Source: Roseomonas genomospecies 6 (GTDB taxonomy: Bacteria; Pseudomonadota; Alphaproteobacteria; Azospirillales; Azospirillaceae). Taken from it: a stretch of 64,000 bases of DNA. The notes under the pieces were generated by a model. It saw nothing but the letters and a program-made list of their open reading frames with translations. It ran no database searches and was not told where the DNA came from. A program made the position numbers and the translations under genes. Each line of letters opens with the position of its first letter. The stretch's first letter is position 1. The stretch is from positions 186,001 to 250,000 of the forward strand of contig NZ_QOKW01000001.1 in assembly GCF_008365375.1 (NCBI RefSeq). The letters are read 5' to 3'. Below, piece after piece: positions 55,891 through 64,000 of the stretch.

Positions 55891-56319
55891 TCAGGCGGGA
55901 ACAGTGCCGCTGCCCAGGAGGACGGTCAACGTCTCCCAAGGGGTGGAGCGCGTGCGGGCGTGCAGGCGCTTGTCCAGTGTGACGAGCGGCGCGCCTCGCA
56001 ATTCGGCAAGTGCGAGATAGGCGCAATCATACACCGGGTGATCAAGGCGACGGGCGATGCCGAACGCCTGTGACCACAGGACGGTTGGCGGCACCAGTTC
56101 GGACAGGGCATGGGGAAGCCTGTTAACGAAGCTCTCGGCCTGATCCCCTGGAATGTCACCACGCCGTGCCATTTTCCAGACAGCGTTGGCGACCTCGATC
56201 AGAATGAAATCCGGGGCGATCAAGAATCTGGGTGAGAGAAGAAGGGCTTCCGCCGTTTCCGCCATCGGGTCTCGAATGCCCCACAGCACCGCGACGCTGG
56301 CATCCACCACGAACGTCAT
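55891..56319 (-). CDS. VapC-like PIN-domain toxin
   Basis: 142-aa PIN-domain ribonuclease toxin. Acidic residues: Asp6 in FVVDASV, Glu in LIEVANAVW, and Asp in [11 protein letters not shown] and VTLDKRL. Such toxins cleave tRNA or rRNA. Its ATG overlaps the antitoxin stop by four bases (ATGA), the usual type II layout. The module sits inside the hut operon. Confidence 0.9.
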   Translation of the reverse strand: MTFVVDASVAVLWGIRDPMAETAEALLLSPRFLIAPDFILIEVANAVWKMARRGDIPGDQAESFVNRLPHALSELVPPTVLWSQAFGIARRLDHPVYDCAYLALAELRGAPLVTLDKRLHARTRSTPWETLTVLLGSGTVPA

Positions 56320-56552
56320 CGCTCCCGGTCCTCACGGATGATGGCGGCGATGTCGATCGAAGCATCGGGTGGGGTCATTGCACGGATGCGCCGGAATTCC
56401 TCCGCGAGCGCCCGGCGGTCGGGCGGGGCTTCCGCCGCGGCATCCTCGACGATCTTTCCGATTTCTTCCTCAATGGACCGCCCAGCGATGCTCGCCCGCA
56501 TCTTCAAGCGGTCGAGCACGTCCTCTTCGATCTTCAGCGTGATCTCGCCCAT
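56316..56552 (-). CDS. VapB-like antitoxin
   Basis: 78-aa antitoxin with an N-terminal ribbon-helix-helix DNA-binding domain (GEITLKIEEDVLDRLKMRASIAGRSIEEEIGKIVEDA), as in FitA/VapB proteins, and a C-terminal toxin-binding tail ([30 protein letters not shown]). AGGTGA stands upstream of the ATG at 56552. The 38 bases between hutI and vapB are the only place for its own operator. Confidence 0.88.
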   Translation of the reverse strand: MGEITLKIEEDVLDRLKMRASIAGRSIEEEIGKIVEDAAAEAPPDRRALAEEFRRIRAMTPPDASIDIAAIIREDRER

Positions 56553-56590
56553 GGCCAAGTCACCTCCGTCCGCGTCGTCCCGATGATAGT

Positions 56591-57808
56591 CTACCCTTGG
56601 AGCCTTTTCACCAGCCGCCCGCTCCGCACCATCACCGCGCAGGGGTTGGCTCCGAGCCAGTAGCACAGCTCCGCCGGGTCGCCGACGTCCCACACGGCCA
56701 GATCGGCGGCCTTGCCGGGTTCCAGCGTGCCGTGGGTGCCGGCCATGCCCAAAGCCTGGGCAGCGTTGCGGGTGACTCCGGCCAGCGCTTCCTGCGGGGT
56801 CAGGCGGAACAGGGTGCAGGCCATGTTCAGCATCAACAGAAGCGACACGGCGGGCGAGGTTCCGGGGTTGCAGTCGGTGGACACCGCCATCGGCACGCCG
56901 TGGCGCCGGAACAGCTCGATGGGCGGCAGCTTGGTCTCGCGCAGCATGTAGAAGGCGCCGGGCAGCAGCACGGCGACCGTCCCCGCCGCGGCCATCGCCC
57001 GCGCGCCCTCCTCGCCCGTGTGCTCCACATGGTCGGCGGACAGCGCCTTGTAGCGGGCGGCCAGCGCCGCCCCGCCGCCGTCCGAGAGTTGGTCGGCGTG
57101 CAGCTTCACCGGCAGACCCAGCCGTTGCGCGGTGTCGAACACGCGGGCCGTCTGCTCCGGCGAGAAGGCGATCCGCTCGCAGAAGGCATCCACGGCGTCC
57201 AGCAGCCCGTCCGCCGCCAGGGCGGGCAGCATCTCCTCGCAGACCAGCGCGATGTAGTCGTCGGCCCGTCCGGCGAATTCCGGCGGCAGGGCGTGGGCGG
57301 CGAGACCGGTCGTCCGCACCGTCACGGGGAAGCGCTCGCCAAGCGCCCGCGCCGCGCGCAGCATCCGCCGCTCCGTGGCGAGGTCGAGGCCGTAGCCGGA
57401 CTTCACCTCCACCACCGTCACGCCCTCGTCCAGCAGCCGGCGCAGGCGGACGGCGGCGCTCGCGATCAGGCTGTCCTCGTCGGCGGCACGGGTGGCGGCG
57501 ACGGTCGAGGCGATGCCGCCGCCGGCGCGGGCGATCTCCTCGTAGGTCGCACCCTCCAGCCGCATCTCGAACTCGCGGGCGCGGTTGCCGCCGAAGACCA
57601 GATGGGTGTGGCAGTCGATCAGGCCGGGGGTGACCCAGCGTCCGCCCAGATCATGCTCTTCCGCGGCGCATCCCGCGGGCCTGTCCCTGGCGGCGCCGAT
57701 CCAGGCGATCCGGCCGTCCTTCACGGCGATCACCGCATCCCGAACATTGCCCATCGGCGCCATGGTGGCCGCATGACCGTTGAACCACAGGCTGTCCCAC
57801 TCCATCAT
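56591..57808 (-). CDS. hutI: imidazolonepropionase
   Basis: 405-aa zinc/iron metallohydrolase of the amidohydrolase superfamily; third step of histidine degradation. Metal and active-site motifs: [60 protein letters not shown] and [10 protein letters not shown]. Start ATG 57808 or 57805; the second better fits the GGAGG spacing. First gene in the strand run hutI-vapB-vapC-hutU. Divergent from the ChbG-like gene by 46 bases. Confidence 0.97.
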   Translation of the reverse strand: MMEWDSLWFNGHAATMAPMGNVRDAVIAVKDGRIAWIGAARDRPAGCAAEEHDLGGRWVTPGLIDCHTHLVFGGNRAREFEMRLEGATYEEIARAGGGIASTVAATRAADEDSLIASAAVRLRRLLDEGVTVVEVKSGYGLDLATERRMLRAARALGERFPVTVRTTGLAAHALPPEFAGRADDYIALVCEEMLPALAADGLLDAVDAFCERIAFSPEQTARVFDTAQRLGLPVKLHADQLSDGGGAALAARYKALSADHVEHTGEEGARAMAAAGTVAVLLPGAFYMLRETKLPPIELFRRHGVPMAVSTDCNPGTSPAVSLLLMLNMACTLFRLTPQEALAGVTRNAAQALGMAGTHGTLEPGKAADLAVWDVGDPAELCYWLGANPCAVMVRSGRLVKRLQG

Positions 57809-57854
57809 CCCCCTCCCCGGCTTCGCGCCGCTGTCCGCCCCACCTTACATCGCC

Positions 57855-58730
57855 ATGCCAATCACCGACACCTCCCCATCCCTGCGCTCGGCGCATCCGG
57901 TCCTGCTCTGCGCCGATGACTACGGTCTGTCGCCGGGCGTCAACGAGGCCATCCGCGATCTCATCGCCGCCGGGCGCCTGACGGCGATCTCGGCCATGAC
58001 GCTCTGCCCTTATTGGGCGGAGGGAGCGGCGCCGTTGAAGGCGCTGTCCGAAAAGGCCGACGTCGGGCTGCATTTCACCCTGACCGACCAGACGCCGCTG
58101 GGTTCCCTGCCGAAGCTGGCCCCCGGCGGAAAGCTGCCGCCGCTGGGCACGCTGATGAAGCTGGCCTACACCGGGGGGCTCGCCCCCCAGGAGATCCGGG
58201 AGGAACTGGCCCGTCAGATCGACGCCTTCGCCGCCGCCTGGGGCGGCCCGCCGGCCTACATCGACGGGCACCAGCACGTCCACCAGCTTCCCACCGTGCG
58301 CGAGGCGGTGGCGGACGCCCTGGCGGCCCTGCCCGGCGCCTATGTCCGCCTGTGCGCGGAGCCGGTCGCCGCGGTCCTGCGGCGTGGCGTGGCCGTTCCG
58401 AAGACCCTGCTGATCGGCGGGCTGGGCGGCGGTCTGGCGCGGCTGGCGCGGGCGCGAGGCATTCCGGCCAACGACCGCTTCGCCGGGGTCTACGATTTCT
58501 CCGGACGCCGGCCCTTCCCCGATCTGATGGCGCGCTTCCTGGACCGCCCCACCGGGCGCCTGCTGGTGATGGTGCATCCCGGCATCCCTGACGAGGCCCT
58601 GCGCCGCGCCGACCCTCTGGTGGACCAGCGCAAGGTGGAACACGATTATCTGAAAAGTCCGGCCTTCGCCGCCCTGCTCGCCGAGCGGAACATCCGCCTC
58701 GCCCGCTTCGCCGACTTTCCGGCGGCATGA
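57855..58730 (+). CDS. ChbG/HpnK family deacetylase
   Basis: 291-aa carbohydrate deacetylase of the YdjC/ChbG/HpnK family. Metal site: LLCADDYGLSPGVN with the Asp-Asp pair, GHQHVHQLP, and VHPG near the end, all intact. Could act on chito-oligosaccharides or on acetylated glycolipids (HpnK in hopanoid pathways). ATG 57855 (MPITDTSPS) is preferred over the upstream open frame. A methyltransferase and gtrA gene follow downstream, suggesting a glycolipid or polysaccharide task (inference). Confidence 0.88.
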   Translation: MPITDTSPSLRSAHPVLLCADDYGLSPGVNEAIRDLIAAGRLTAISAMTLCPYWAEGAAPLKALSEKADVGLHFTLTDQTPLGSLPKLAPGGKLPPLGTLMKLAYTGGLAPQEIREELARQIDAFAAAWGGPPAYIDGHQHVHQLPTVREAVADALAALPGAYVRLCAEPVAAVLRRGVAVPKTLLIGGLGGGLARLARARGIPANDRFAGVYDFSGRRPFPDLMARFLDRPTGRLLVMVHPGIPDEALRRADPLVDQRKVEHDYLKSPAFAALLAERNIRLARFADFPAA

Positions 58731-58746
58731 GTTCCAGCGGTCATTC

Positions 58747-58776
58747 TTGACCCTTCCGACGGTTCGTCCCTACGAT
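58747..58776 (+). promoter_or_regulatory. candidate promoter of the methyltransferase gene
   Basis: TTGACC (58747-58752), 18-base spacer, TACGAT (58771-58776). It would give a leader of about 90 bases that contains the hairpin at 58832-58868. Confidence 0.35.
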
Positions 58777-58831
58777 GGTACACATAGGGTCGGAACGAGG
58801 GGGCTCTTCCATCCGGAGGGACGACGAACAA

Positions 58832-58868
58832 CATCCCCTCGACAAGAATCGACCCACATGAGGGGATG
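58832..58868 (+). promoter_or_regulatory. Shine-Dalgarno-sequestering hairpin
   Basis: CATCCCCTC (58832-58840) pairs perfectly with GAGGGGATG (58860-58868) over a 19-base loop. The right arm holds the likely ribosome-binding site GAGGGG, eight bases before the ATG at 58874. The fold would mask the ribosome site, so translation may depend on temperature, ligand or a trans factor. Confidence 0.6.
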
Positions 58869-58873
58869 CGGGA

Positions 58874-59626
58874 ATGCACGACAACGGGATTTCGGGCGGG
58901 ATGCCGTCCGGGCCGCCGGGCGGTCAGGGGGCTGGCGGCTGGGTGGATTTCTGGAACCGGCCCAACGCCATCTACGCGAATCAGCGCAATCTCGAGGCAC
59001 ACTTCGCCTGCCTGCAAAGTGACATCGAAGCCCATCTTCCGGAGGGGGGGACCGTCCTGGATTTCGGGTGCGGCGACGCGCTGGCGGCGGAGGCCATGGC
59101 GAAGCGCTGCCGGAACGTCTGGCTCTACGACGCCGCCCCGGCCGTGCGGCAACGCCTGCGCGAGCGGCTGTCCGGCCATCCGGGAATCCGGGTTCTGGAC
59201 GACGACGACCTCGCCGCCCTTCCAGCGGGCAGCATCGATCTGGTGCTGGCCGTCTCCGTCCTCCAGTACATCCCGCGGGAGGAGCTGGACGGCGTCCTCC
59301 GGCTCTGGCGCGGTCTGGTCGGTGCGGAGGGGCGCGTCCTGATCGCCGATGTGGTCGACCCCGACACGCCGATGCTGCGCGACATCGCCAGCCAGCTCGG
59401 CATGGCGCGGCGGCATGGTTTCCTGATGGCCGCCCTGATGGGGCTGGGGCGGATGGCGCTGTCCGACTACCGCCGCATCCGGCGCGAGTCCGGGTTTTCC
59501 ACCTACACGCCCGCGGACCTGGAATCGCGGCTGTCCGCCGCCGGGCTGCGGGCCGAACGGCTGCCGAAGAACATCGGACCGACCCCGCACCGCCACTCCT
59601 TCATCGCCCGTTCCCACGCTCAGTAG
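58874..59626 (+). CDS. class I SAM-dependent methyltransferase
   Basis: 250-aa methyltransferase. SAM loop TVLDFGCGDALAAEAMAKR, motif LVLAVSVLQYIPREEL, LVGAEGRVLIADVV. The N-terminus is Gly/Pro-rich (about 25 residues) and disordered. The C-terminal part FSTYTPADLESRLSAAGLRAERL fits the family; ends PHRHSFIARSHAQ. Substrate unknown. A perfect stem-loop masks its likely ribosome-binding site, see that entry. Convergent with gtrA by 8 bases. Confidence 0.88.
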   Translation: MHDNGISGGMPSGPPGGQGAGGWVDFWNRPNAIYANQRNLEAHFACLQSDIEAHLPEGGTVLDFGCGDALAAEAMAKRCRNVWLYDAAPAVRQRLRERLSGHPGIRVLDDDDLAALPAGSIDLVLAVSVLQYIPREELDGVLRLWRGLVGAEGRVLIADVVDPDTPMLRDIASQLGMARRHGFLMAALMGLGRMALSDYRRIRRESGFSTYTPADLESRLSAAGLRAERLPKNIGPTPHRHSFIARSHAQ

Positions 59627-59634
59627 GAGAGCGC

Positions 59635-60060
59635 TCAGCGGGCGGGTGATCCGGCGTTGAAGGTCCAAAAGCGGTTCGCGCCGAAGCTCCACAGCATCAC
59701 CAGCGCCGTCGCGGTGAGCTGGGCCGGCAGGTAATGCAGGCCCAGCCGCTGCGCCAGCCCCCACATGATCGCGCTGTTCAGGCACAGCCCGACCGCCGCG
59801 ACGGCCACGAACTTGGTGGCGGTGGGCAGGTGCTCCTGCTCGCTGCGGAAGACGTGGCCGTAGTTCAGCAGGTAGCTGATGACGCCGCCAACGATGAACC
59901 CCGCCGCCGAGGCCAGCACCGGCGGAGCCGACGCCAGTTCCGACAGGGCGATCAGAACGCCGTAGTGGCCGACCGCCGCCGCGCAGCCGACCACGACGAA
60001 CAGCAGGAACTGCACCAGGGGGGCATGCGCCGTTCGGCGGTCCGCCGGTTCCGGCGTCAA
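59635..60060 (-). CDS. GtrA family membrane protein
   Basis: 141-aa four-TM membrane protein (QFLLFVVVGCAAAVGHYGVLIALSELA, ASAAGFIVGGVISYLLNYGHVF, KFVAVAAVGLCLNSAIMW, QLTATALVMLWSFGANRFWTF). GtrA proteins flip undecaprenyl-linked sugars in O-antigen or wall glycosylation. The start is uncertain: TTG at 60060 overlaps the ligase stop (TTGA); ATG at 60078 gives a longer overlap. Same strand as the ligase, an unusual operon partner. Confidence 0.85.
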   Translation of the reverse strand: MTPEPADRRTAHAPLVQFLLFVVVGCAAAVGHYGVLIALSELASAPPVLASAAGFIVGGVISYLLNYGHVFRSEQEHLPTATKFVAVAAVGLCLNSAIMWGLAQRLGLHYLPAQLTATALVMLWSFGANRFWTFNAGSPAR

Positions 60061-61694
60061 TCCTCGCCGTCCACCCATTCCCTCTGCCGGAGCTTGTAGC
60101 GCTGGATCTTGCCCGTTTCCGTCCGCGGCAACTGGTCCAGGAACTCCACCGCGCGCGGGTACTTGTAGGGGGCGATCCGGTCCTTGACGTAGCATTGCAG
60201 CCGTTCCGCCAGATCGTCGCTGGGCCGCACGCCGTCGCGGGTGACGATGAAGGCCTTGGGGATGGAGCCGCGCAACGGGTCGGGTGCGGCGATGACCGCG
60301 CATTCCTCCACCGCCTCGTGGCGAAGCAGGACGTCCTCCACCTCCAGGCCGGAAATCTTGTAGCCGGCGGAGACGATCAGGTCGTCGGTCCGGGCGTGAT
60401 ACCAGAAATAGCCGTCCTCATCCATGCGGAAGGCGTCACCGGTCAGGTTCCAGCCGCCCTGCACGTAATTCTCCTGGCGCGGGTCGTCCAGATAGATGCA
60501 GCCGGTCGGGCCGCGCACGGCCAGCCGCCCGATCTGGCCGGGCGGCAGCGGGGTCAGGCTGTCGTCCACCACACGGGCCTCGTAACCCGGAACCACCTTG
60601 CCCGTGGCGCCGGGCCGGACGGCGCCGGGCGGGGAATGCAGGACGGCGTTCAGCATCTCCGTGGTGCCGAAGCTGTCCAGGATCTCCATCCCCGTCACCG
60701 CCTGCCAACCTTCCAGCGTGGTGGCCGGCAGCGGCTCCCCCGCCGAGACGCAGGCGCGCAGCGTGCGCAGCCCTTCCGCCAGCGCCGGGTTCTCCTCGAT
60801 GCGCGCGGTCATGGCGCGGTAGACGGTCGGCACGGTGAACATCACCGTCGCCTTGTGCCGGGCCGTCACCTCCAGAAGCCGTTCCGGCGTGGCCCGGTCC
60901 AGCAGCACCACCGCGGCTCCGACCCGCAGCGGGAACAGCAGCATCCCCCCCTGCCCGTAGGCGAAGGCGAGCGAGGGGGTGCCGCAGAACACGTCGTCGC
61001 CGCTGGTCTTCAGCAGAGATTGCGGCGACAGGTCGGCCACGGCCAGAAGGTCGCGGTGGAAATGCGCGGTCGCCTTCGGCTTGCCCGTGGTGCCGGAGGT
61101 GAAGGCGATCAGCGCCACATCGTCGGCAGCGGTGTCCGCCGCGTCGAAGCCCGGCGGCGTCCCCTCCAGCCACGCCTCCAGATCGCCGCCGTTGAAGGTC
61201 GCGACGGGCATCCGCCCGCCCTTTGCTTCCGCCGCCGCGCCCAAATCCTTCACGAATCGCGCGTCGCACAGGGCCAGCGAGACGGCGGCGCGCTCGATGA
61301 TGCTGTCCAGTTCCGCCGCGCGCAGCAGGGGCATGGTCGGCACCACCACGGCCCCGGCCTTCAGCACCGCCAGCCAGCAGGCGGCCAGCATCGGCGTGTT
61401 GGTCCCGCGCACCAGCACCCGGTTGCCCGGCACGATCCCGAACCGCTCCGTCAGGACCCGCGCGATGCGGTCCACCGTGTCGCGGAACCGGCCATAACTC
61501 CACACGTCGTCGTTTCCGATGACGCATGGCCGCTCGTCCCAGCCGCGCTCCCGCCAGACGTCCAGCAGGGCCGCGGCGGCGTTCAGCCGTTCGGGATAAG
61601 TGAGTTCGGGCCGGTCGTAGGAGAAATCGGGCATCTGCTCCGGCGGCGGCAGCCGGTCGCGGGTGAAGCTGTCGATATGACCGGACCGAATCAT
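60057..61694 (-). CDS. 2-aminobenzoate-CoA ligase-like AMP-binding enzyme
   Basis: 545-aa acyl/aryl-CoA synthetase of the benzoate/2-aminobenzoate-CoA ligase group. N-terminal HIDSFTRDRLPPPEQMPDF and YPERLNAAAALLD are typical. AMP-binding FTSGTTGKPKATAHFH, then DSFGTTEMLN, GRLAVRGPTG, YHARTDDLIVSAGYKISGLEVEDVL, and the catalytic Lys in PRTETGKIQRYKL. It would activate an aromatic acid to its CoA ester. Its ATG overlaps the stop of an upstream marR gene (ATGA). Confidence 0.9.
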   Translation of the reverse strand: MIRSGHIDSFTRDRLPPPEQMPDFSYDRPELTYPERLNAAAALLDVWRERGWDERPCVIGNDDVWSYGRFRDTVDRIARVLTERFGIVPGNRVLVRGTNTPMLAACWLAVLKAGAVVVPTMPLLRAAELDSIIERAAVSLALCDARFVKDLGAAAEAKGGRMPVATFNGGDLEAWLEGTPPGFDAADTAADDVALIAFTSGTTGKPKATAHFHRDLLAVADLSPQSLLKTSGDDVFCGTPSLAFAYGQGGMLLFPLRVGAAVVLLDRATPERLLEVTARHKATVMFTVPTVYRAMTARIEENPALAEGLRTLRACVSAGEPLPATTLEGWQAVTGMEILDSFGTTEMLNAVLHSPPGAVRPGATGKVVPGYEARVVDDSLTPLPPGQIGRLAVRGPTGCIYLDDPRQENYVQGGWNLTGDAFRMDEDGYFWYHARTDDLIVSAGYKISGLEVEDVLLRHEAVEECAVIAAPDPLRGSIPKAFIVTRDGVRPSDDLAERLQCYVKDRIAPYKYPRAVEFLDQLPRTETGKIQRYKLRQREWVDGED

Positions 61695-62224
61695 CCCCTG
61701 ACGCCTCCGCCACGCACCGTTTTCTTGAGCTTTCCCAAAAGCCCCATCAGTTGAACCACGTCGCCGTGAGGCATCTCCGCCGTCAGTTCGGCCAGCCAGC
61801 GGCGTTGCGCCGCCGTGATGGCCTGCGCCAGGGCGCTGCCTTCGGGAGTGATCCGGACGAACTGCATGCGCCGGTCGTTCGACGCCGCCGCGCGCGTGAC
61901 CAGCCCGTCCTTCGTCAGCCGTTCTACAATGCCGGTGATGTTTCCGTTGGTGACCATCATGCGCTTCGACAACTCGCCCATGGTCAGCCCCTCCGGCTGG
62001 CGGTCGAGCAGGCACAACAGGTCGAAACGCGGCTGGGTGGTGCTGAACTCATCGCGCAAACGGCTGCGCATCCGGGCGCCGATCAGAACGGCGCACGCCG
62101 AAAGACGCAACCAGAGGCGCATCTCCGGGGAGGCGGCAAGGTCGGCCGCTGCCTCCACATCGACCGACACGTCCCCCTGCGCCTCGACCGATGAATCGGC
62201 CGATGCGGTGGCGGGTCCCTTCAC
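61691..62224 (-). CDS. MarR family regulator of the aryl-CoA ligase operon
   Basis: 177-aa winged-helix regulator. After an acidic tail (about 30 residues): LIGARMRSRLRDEFSTTQPRFDLLCLLDRQPEGLTMGELSKRMMVTNGNITGIVERLTKDGLVTRAAASNDRRMQFVRITPEG. Same group as regulators of aromatic-acid degradation. Translationally coupled to the ligase gene through ATGA. A 17-bp inverted repeat is 108 bases upstream. The ligand is probably the CoA ester product of the next gene (inference from BadR/HcaR types). Confidence 0.9.
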   Translation of the reverse strand: MKGPATASADSSVEAQGDVSVDVEAAADLAASPEMRLWLRLSACAVLIGARMRSRLRDEFSTTQPRFDLLCLLDRQPEGLTMGELSKRMMVTNGNITGIVERLTKDGLVTRAAASNDRRMQFVRITPEGSALAQAITAAQRRWLAELTAEMPHGDVVQLMGLLGKLKKTVRGGGVRG

Positions 62225-62332
62225 GGTCTGTCTCCACTCCCGGTGGGAGGCATCCGCCGCAGCGCCGCCTCCTCTTCGTTCGAAGACTTACTGTAGTGTG
62301 ACGCTCGGCCTTTGAGCCATGCAAGGAAGGAA

Positions 62333-62349
62333 TGCTTGGTGCACAAGCA
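62333..62349. promoter_or_regulatory. 17-bp inverted repeat, candidate MarR operator
   Basis: TGCTTG, five bases GTGCA, CAAGCA. Perfect six-bp arms, 108 bases before the marR start. Typical size and spacing for a MarR dimer. Confidence 0.5.
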
Positions 62350-62399
62350 ATAGTCATTTGCGCAGGGACCGGGCGCTTCCGCGCGTGGACGCGCGCGGC

Positions 62400-62948
62400 C
62401 TACCCGGCGCTCAGATAAAGGTCGATTTCCGCCTGTTCCATGACGTGGGCGGTGCCGTGGATGATGCCGTTGGCGACCTGGATGATGCGGTGGATCATGG
62501 CGACGGAGGTCTGGCAATCCTGCCGCAGCTTGTCGGTCGCTCCGTCATGGATGTCGGCGGAAACGCGTTCCAACGTGTGGCGAACCACCTGATGCGCCTG
62601 GGAAATGGTGTCTTCGAAGGGGCGCTTGAACTTGGCCGGGACGTGGCCATACGCCTCGATGGCCAGTTCCTTGTCGGAGAAGCCGCTGTCGCTGAAATGC
62701 TCCGGATAGCTCTTGGGCTGCCAGATCAGGCATTCCTCCAGCATGTCCGGCATGTCGGGGATCATCTCGATCAGCATCACGATTTCGTTGAAGTGATTGA
62801 GATAATCGGTCGCCAGCAAGGTCTTGTCGGAGATGTTGGTGCCGACCACGCGCTGCCGCCACGCGTGGAAGTCCGCCAGTTCGTCCGGCGGAATGCCGTC
62901 GGTCACCGCGGAATCGAAGTCCGGCGGGTCGAAGTCGGGTTCGGTCAT
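62400..62948 (-). CDS. hypothetical protein
   Basis: 182-aa acidic, helical protein, no family recognised. It contains DELADFHAWRQRVVGTNISDKTLLATDYLNHFNEIVMLIEMIPDMPDMLEECLIWQPKSY, then AYGHVPAKFKRPFEDTISQAHQVVRHTLERVSADI, and C-terminal QTSVAMIHRIIQVANGIIHGTAHVMEQAEIDLYL. No TM or signal segment. The start is unclear: three in-frame Met codons 15 bases apart (62978, 62963, 62948) from a short DNA repeat. No SD seen. Confidence 0.65.
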   Translation of the reverse strand: MTEPDFDPPDFDSAVTDGIPPDELADFHAWRQRVVGTNISDKTLLATDYLNHFNEIVMLIEMIPDMPDMLEECLIWQPKSYPEHFSDSGFSDKELAIEAYGHVPAKFKRPFEDTISQAHQVVRHTLERVSADIHDGATDKLRQDCQTSVAMIHRIIQVANGIIHGTAHVMEQAEIDLYLSAG

Positions 62949-63520
62949 ACGCGGCTCTGGCATGCGCGACTCTGGCATACGCGGTTCGACGTGCACGGGT
63001 CTGGCAAGGCGGTGCCGGACGGCCGCGAGACCGATCCGCCACCGGTGCGCGACGCCGGGGACAGTCAGTAATATCGCACTAATCCCCGCGCAAGCCCACG
63101 AGCACTTTTTTTCTCCGATGCATTGCAAAAATACACCGCCGGGCAAAAAAAACGCCGCCGGCGCGTTCCCGGTGGGAACAGGCGCTGCGGCGGCAGTGAC
63201 TGGCGGTTCAGGGAGGAATCACACCATTGGCACTCCCAACATCTCGCCGATACCGATTGTTCCACCATCCCTCGCATATGCAGCAGACCGAACGGCGGCG
63301 CGAACGGGGGGGTTGCGGCCCCACCCGACCGGCGATGGAACTTAATCCGTTCAAGCTATCCCGAATAAGCCTTTCGTCGTCTCTCCCGAAACGGCGCGAA
63401 CTGCGCCATATGAAATTAACTTTGTAAGGGATCGGACGGGAACTTTCGGCAAAACCGGGAAACGCGGCGGGCAAGCCAGCGCCCCGGCGGTCCGCTCTGG
63501 CTGGGAGTACGGGGAAAGAC

Positions 63521-64000
63521 ATGGATCAGAACACCCGCCACCTGATGGAACATCTGCCTTATCTGCGGCGATACGCCCGGGCTTTGACCGGCACGCCGAC
63601 GCAGGGGGATGCCCTGGTGACGCGCACACTGGAATGGTATCTGGACGGACCGGGCGGGTCGGCGTCCATTGACCTGTCACGGGGTTCGCTGTACCGGCAC
63701 CTGAATCAATTGCAGGACAGCTCCGGTGCCCGCGCCGGAGAACCCGGCGCCCACCCGGTGGAGGCGGCCCTGCACAGCTTGGAGGAGATGGACCGCCGGC
63801 TCTACCTTCTCGTCAATCTCGAGGATCTGCCGCTGGCCGACGCCGCCGCCGTGCTGGGCATCGCGCCGGAAGACGCCGTGGAACGGCTGAACTACGCCCG
63901 CGAACGGGTGCGCTCCAAGCTGACGGCGACGATCCTGATCGTCGAGGACGACGCCATCATCGCCTTCGATCTGGCGGAGACGGTCCGCGGCATGGGCCAC
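63521..64000 (+). CDS. phyR: PhyR-like general stress response regulator (3' end beyond window)
   Basis: 160 visible residues. The N-terminus MDQNTRHLMEHLPYLRRYARALTGTPTQGDALV is the sigma-like region of PhyR, continuing to DLPLADAAAVLGIAPEDAVERLNYARERVRSKL (sigma4-like). The receiver domain starts at ATILIVEDDAIIAFDLAETVR and runs off the right edge; its phospho-acceptor Asp is not in view. PhyR, when phosphorylated by HWE/HisKA_2 kinases, binds the anti-sigma NepR and frees EcfG. ATG 63521 follows GGGGAAAG. The 374 bases before it (63147-63520) show no gene and no clear EcfG promoter. Confidence 0.9.
   Translation, partial: MDQNTRHLMEHLPYLRRYARALTGTPTQGDALVTRTLEWYLDGPGGSASIDLSRGSLYRHLNQLQDSSGARAGEPGAHPVEAALHSLEEMDRRLYLLVNLEDLPLADAAAVLGIAPEDAVERLNYARERVRSKLTATILIVEDDAIIAFDLAETVRGMGH

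Noticed and set aside
63147..63520. EcfG-type promoter upstream of phyR
   Set aside because: GGAAC motifs occur but none has CGTT at 16-17 bases. Only generic AT-rich patches were seen.

Overview
The window is a gene-dense, GC-rich stretch of an alphaproteobacterial replicon. It most likely comes from Azospirillum or a close Rhodospirillales relative. This is judged from GC-saturated third codon positions and from the families present: PhyR, a HisKA_2-type kinase, an LdtR-like regulator, a compact RpoH, CbpM, and dpp and hut genes. The genus call is inference; there is no rRNA in the window. I saw no rRNA, tRNA, CRISPR array, insertion sequence or prophage. About 65 protein genes are called. 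Both edge genes are cut: rpoZ at the left, a phyR-like gene at the right.

Layout. 1-3.2 kb: rpoZ, an NYN-domain protein, a phytase-like lipoprotein and a soluble HisKA_2 kinase. 3.2-9.7 kb: a NifX-like protein, an LdtR-like regulator, a DUF2076 protein, a DUF2934-hsp20-lon operon and a universal stress protein. 9.8-17.6 kb: a GDSL autotransporter, cytochrome b561, a RsbU-like phosphatase with an altered active site, an M48 protease and a dnaJ-cbpM chaperone pair. 17.9-23 kb: a thioredoxin-reductase-like flavoprotein, an Hpt/receiver pair, and a LysR regulator divergent from wrbA and a glutathionyl-hydroquinone reductase gene. 23-31 kb: a TPR methyltransferase, a lytic transglycosylase, rlmJ, two tandem paralogs of no family I recognise, a tyrosine phosphatase and a TPR glycosyltransferase-like protein. 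31-42 kb: an MsbA-type exporter, a patatin, a porin-like protein, a K+/H+ antiporter, a PAS-GGDEF-EAL protein, rpoH and an M23 protein. 42-46 kb: yajQ, a three-gene ExbB-like operon and hemerythrin. 46-52 kb: dppABCDF and an acetyltransferase. 52-58 kb: a methyltransferase, a DMT exporter and hutI-vapB-vapC-hutU. 58-64 kb: a ChbG-like deacetylase, a methyltransferase behind a possible Shine-Dalgarno-masking hairpin, a marR/aryl-CoA ligase/gtrA operon, a hypothetical gene and phyR.

Themes. Proteostasis and stress genes are unusually concentrated: rpoH, lon, hsp20, htpX-like, dnaJ-cbpM, uspA, phyR and the HisKA_2 kinase. A second theme is quinone and aromatic handling: wrbA with yqjG under a LysR regulator, and a 2-aminobenzoate-CoA-ligase-like gene under MarR. 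The best candidates for undescribed biology are the tandem paralogs at 26590-28620, the ExbB-like/DUF2135-like operon at 43386-45241, and the leader hairpin at 58832-58868. Several near-perfect inverted repeats in divergent promoters are also notable.
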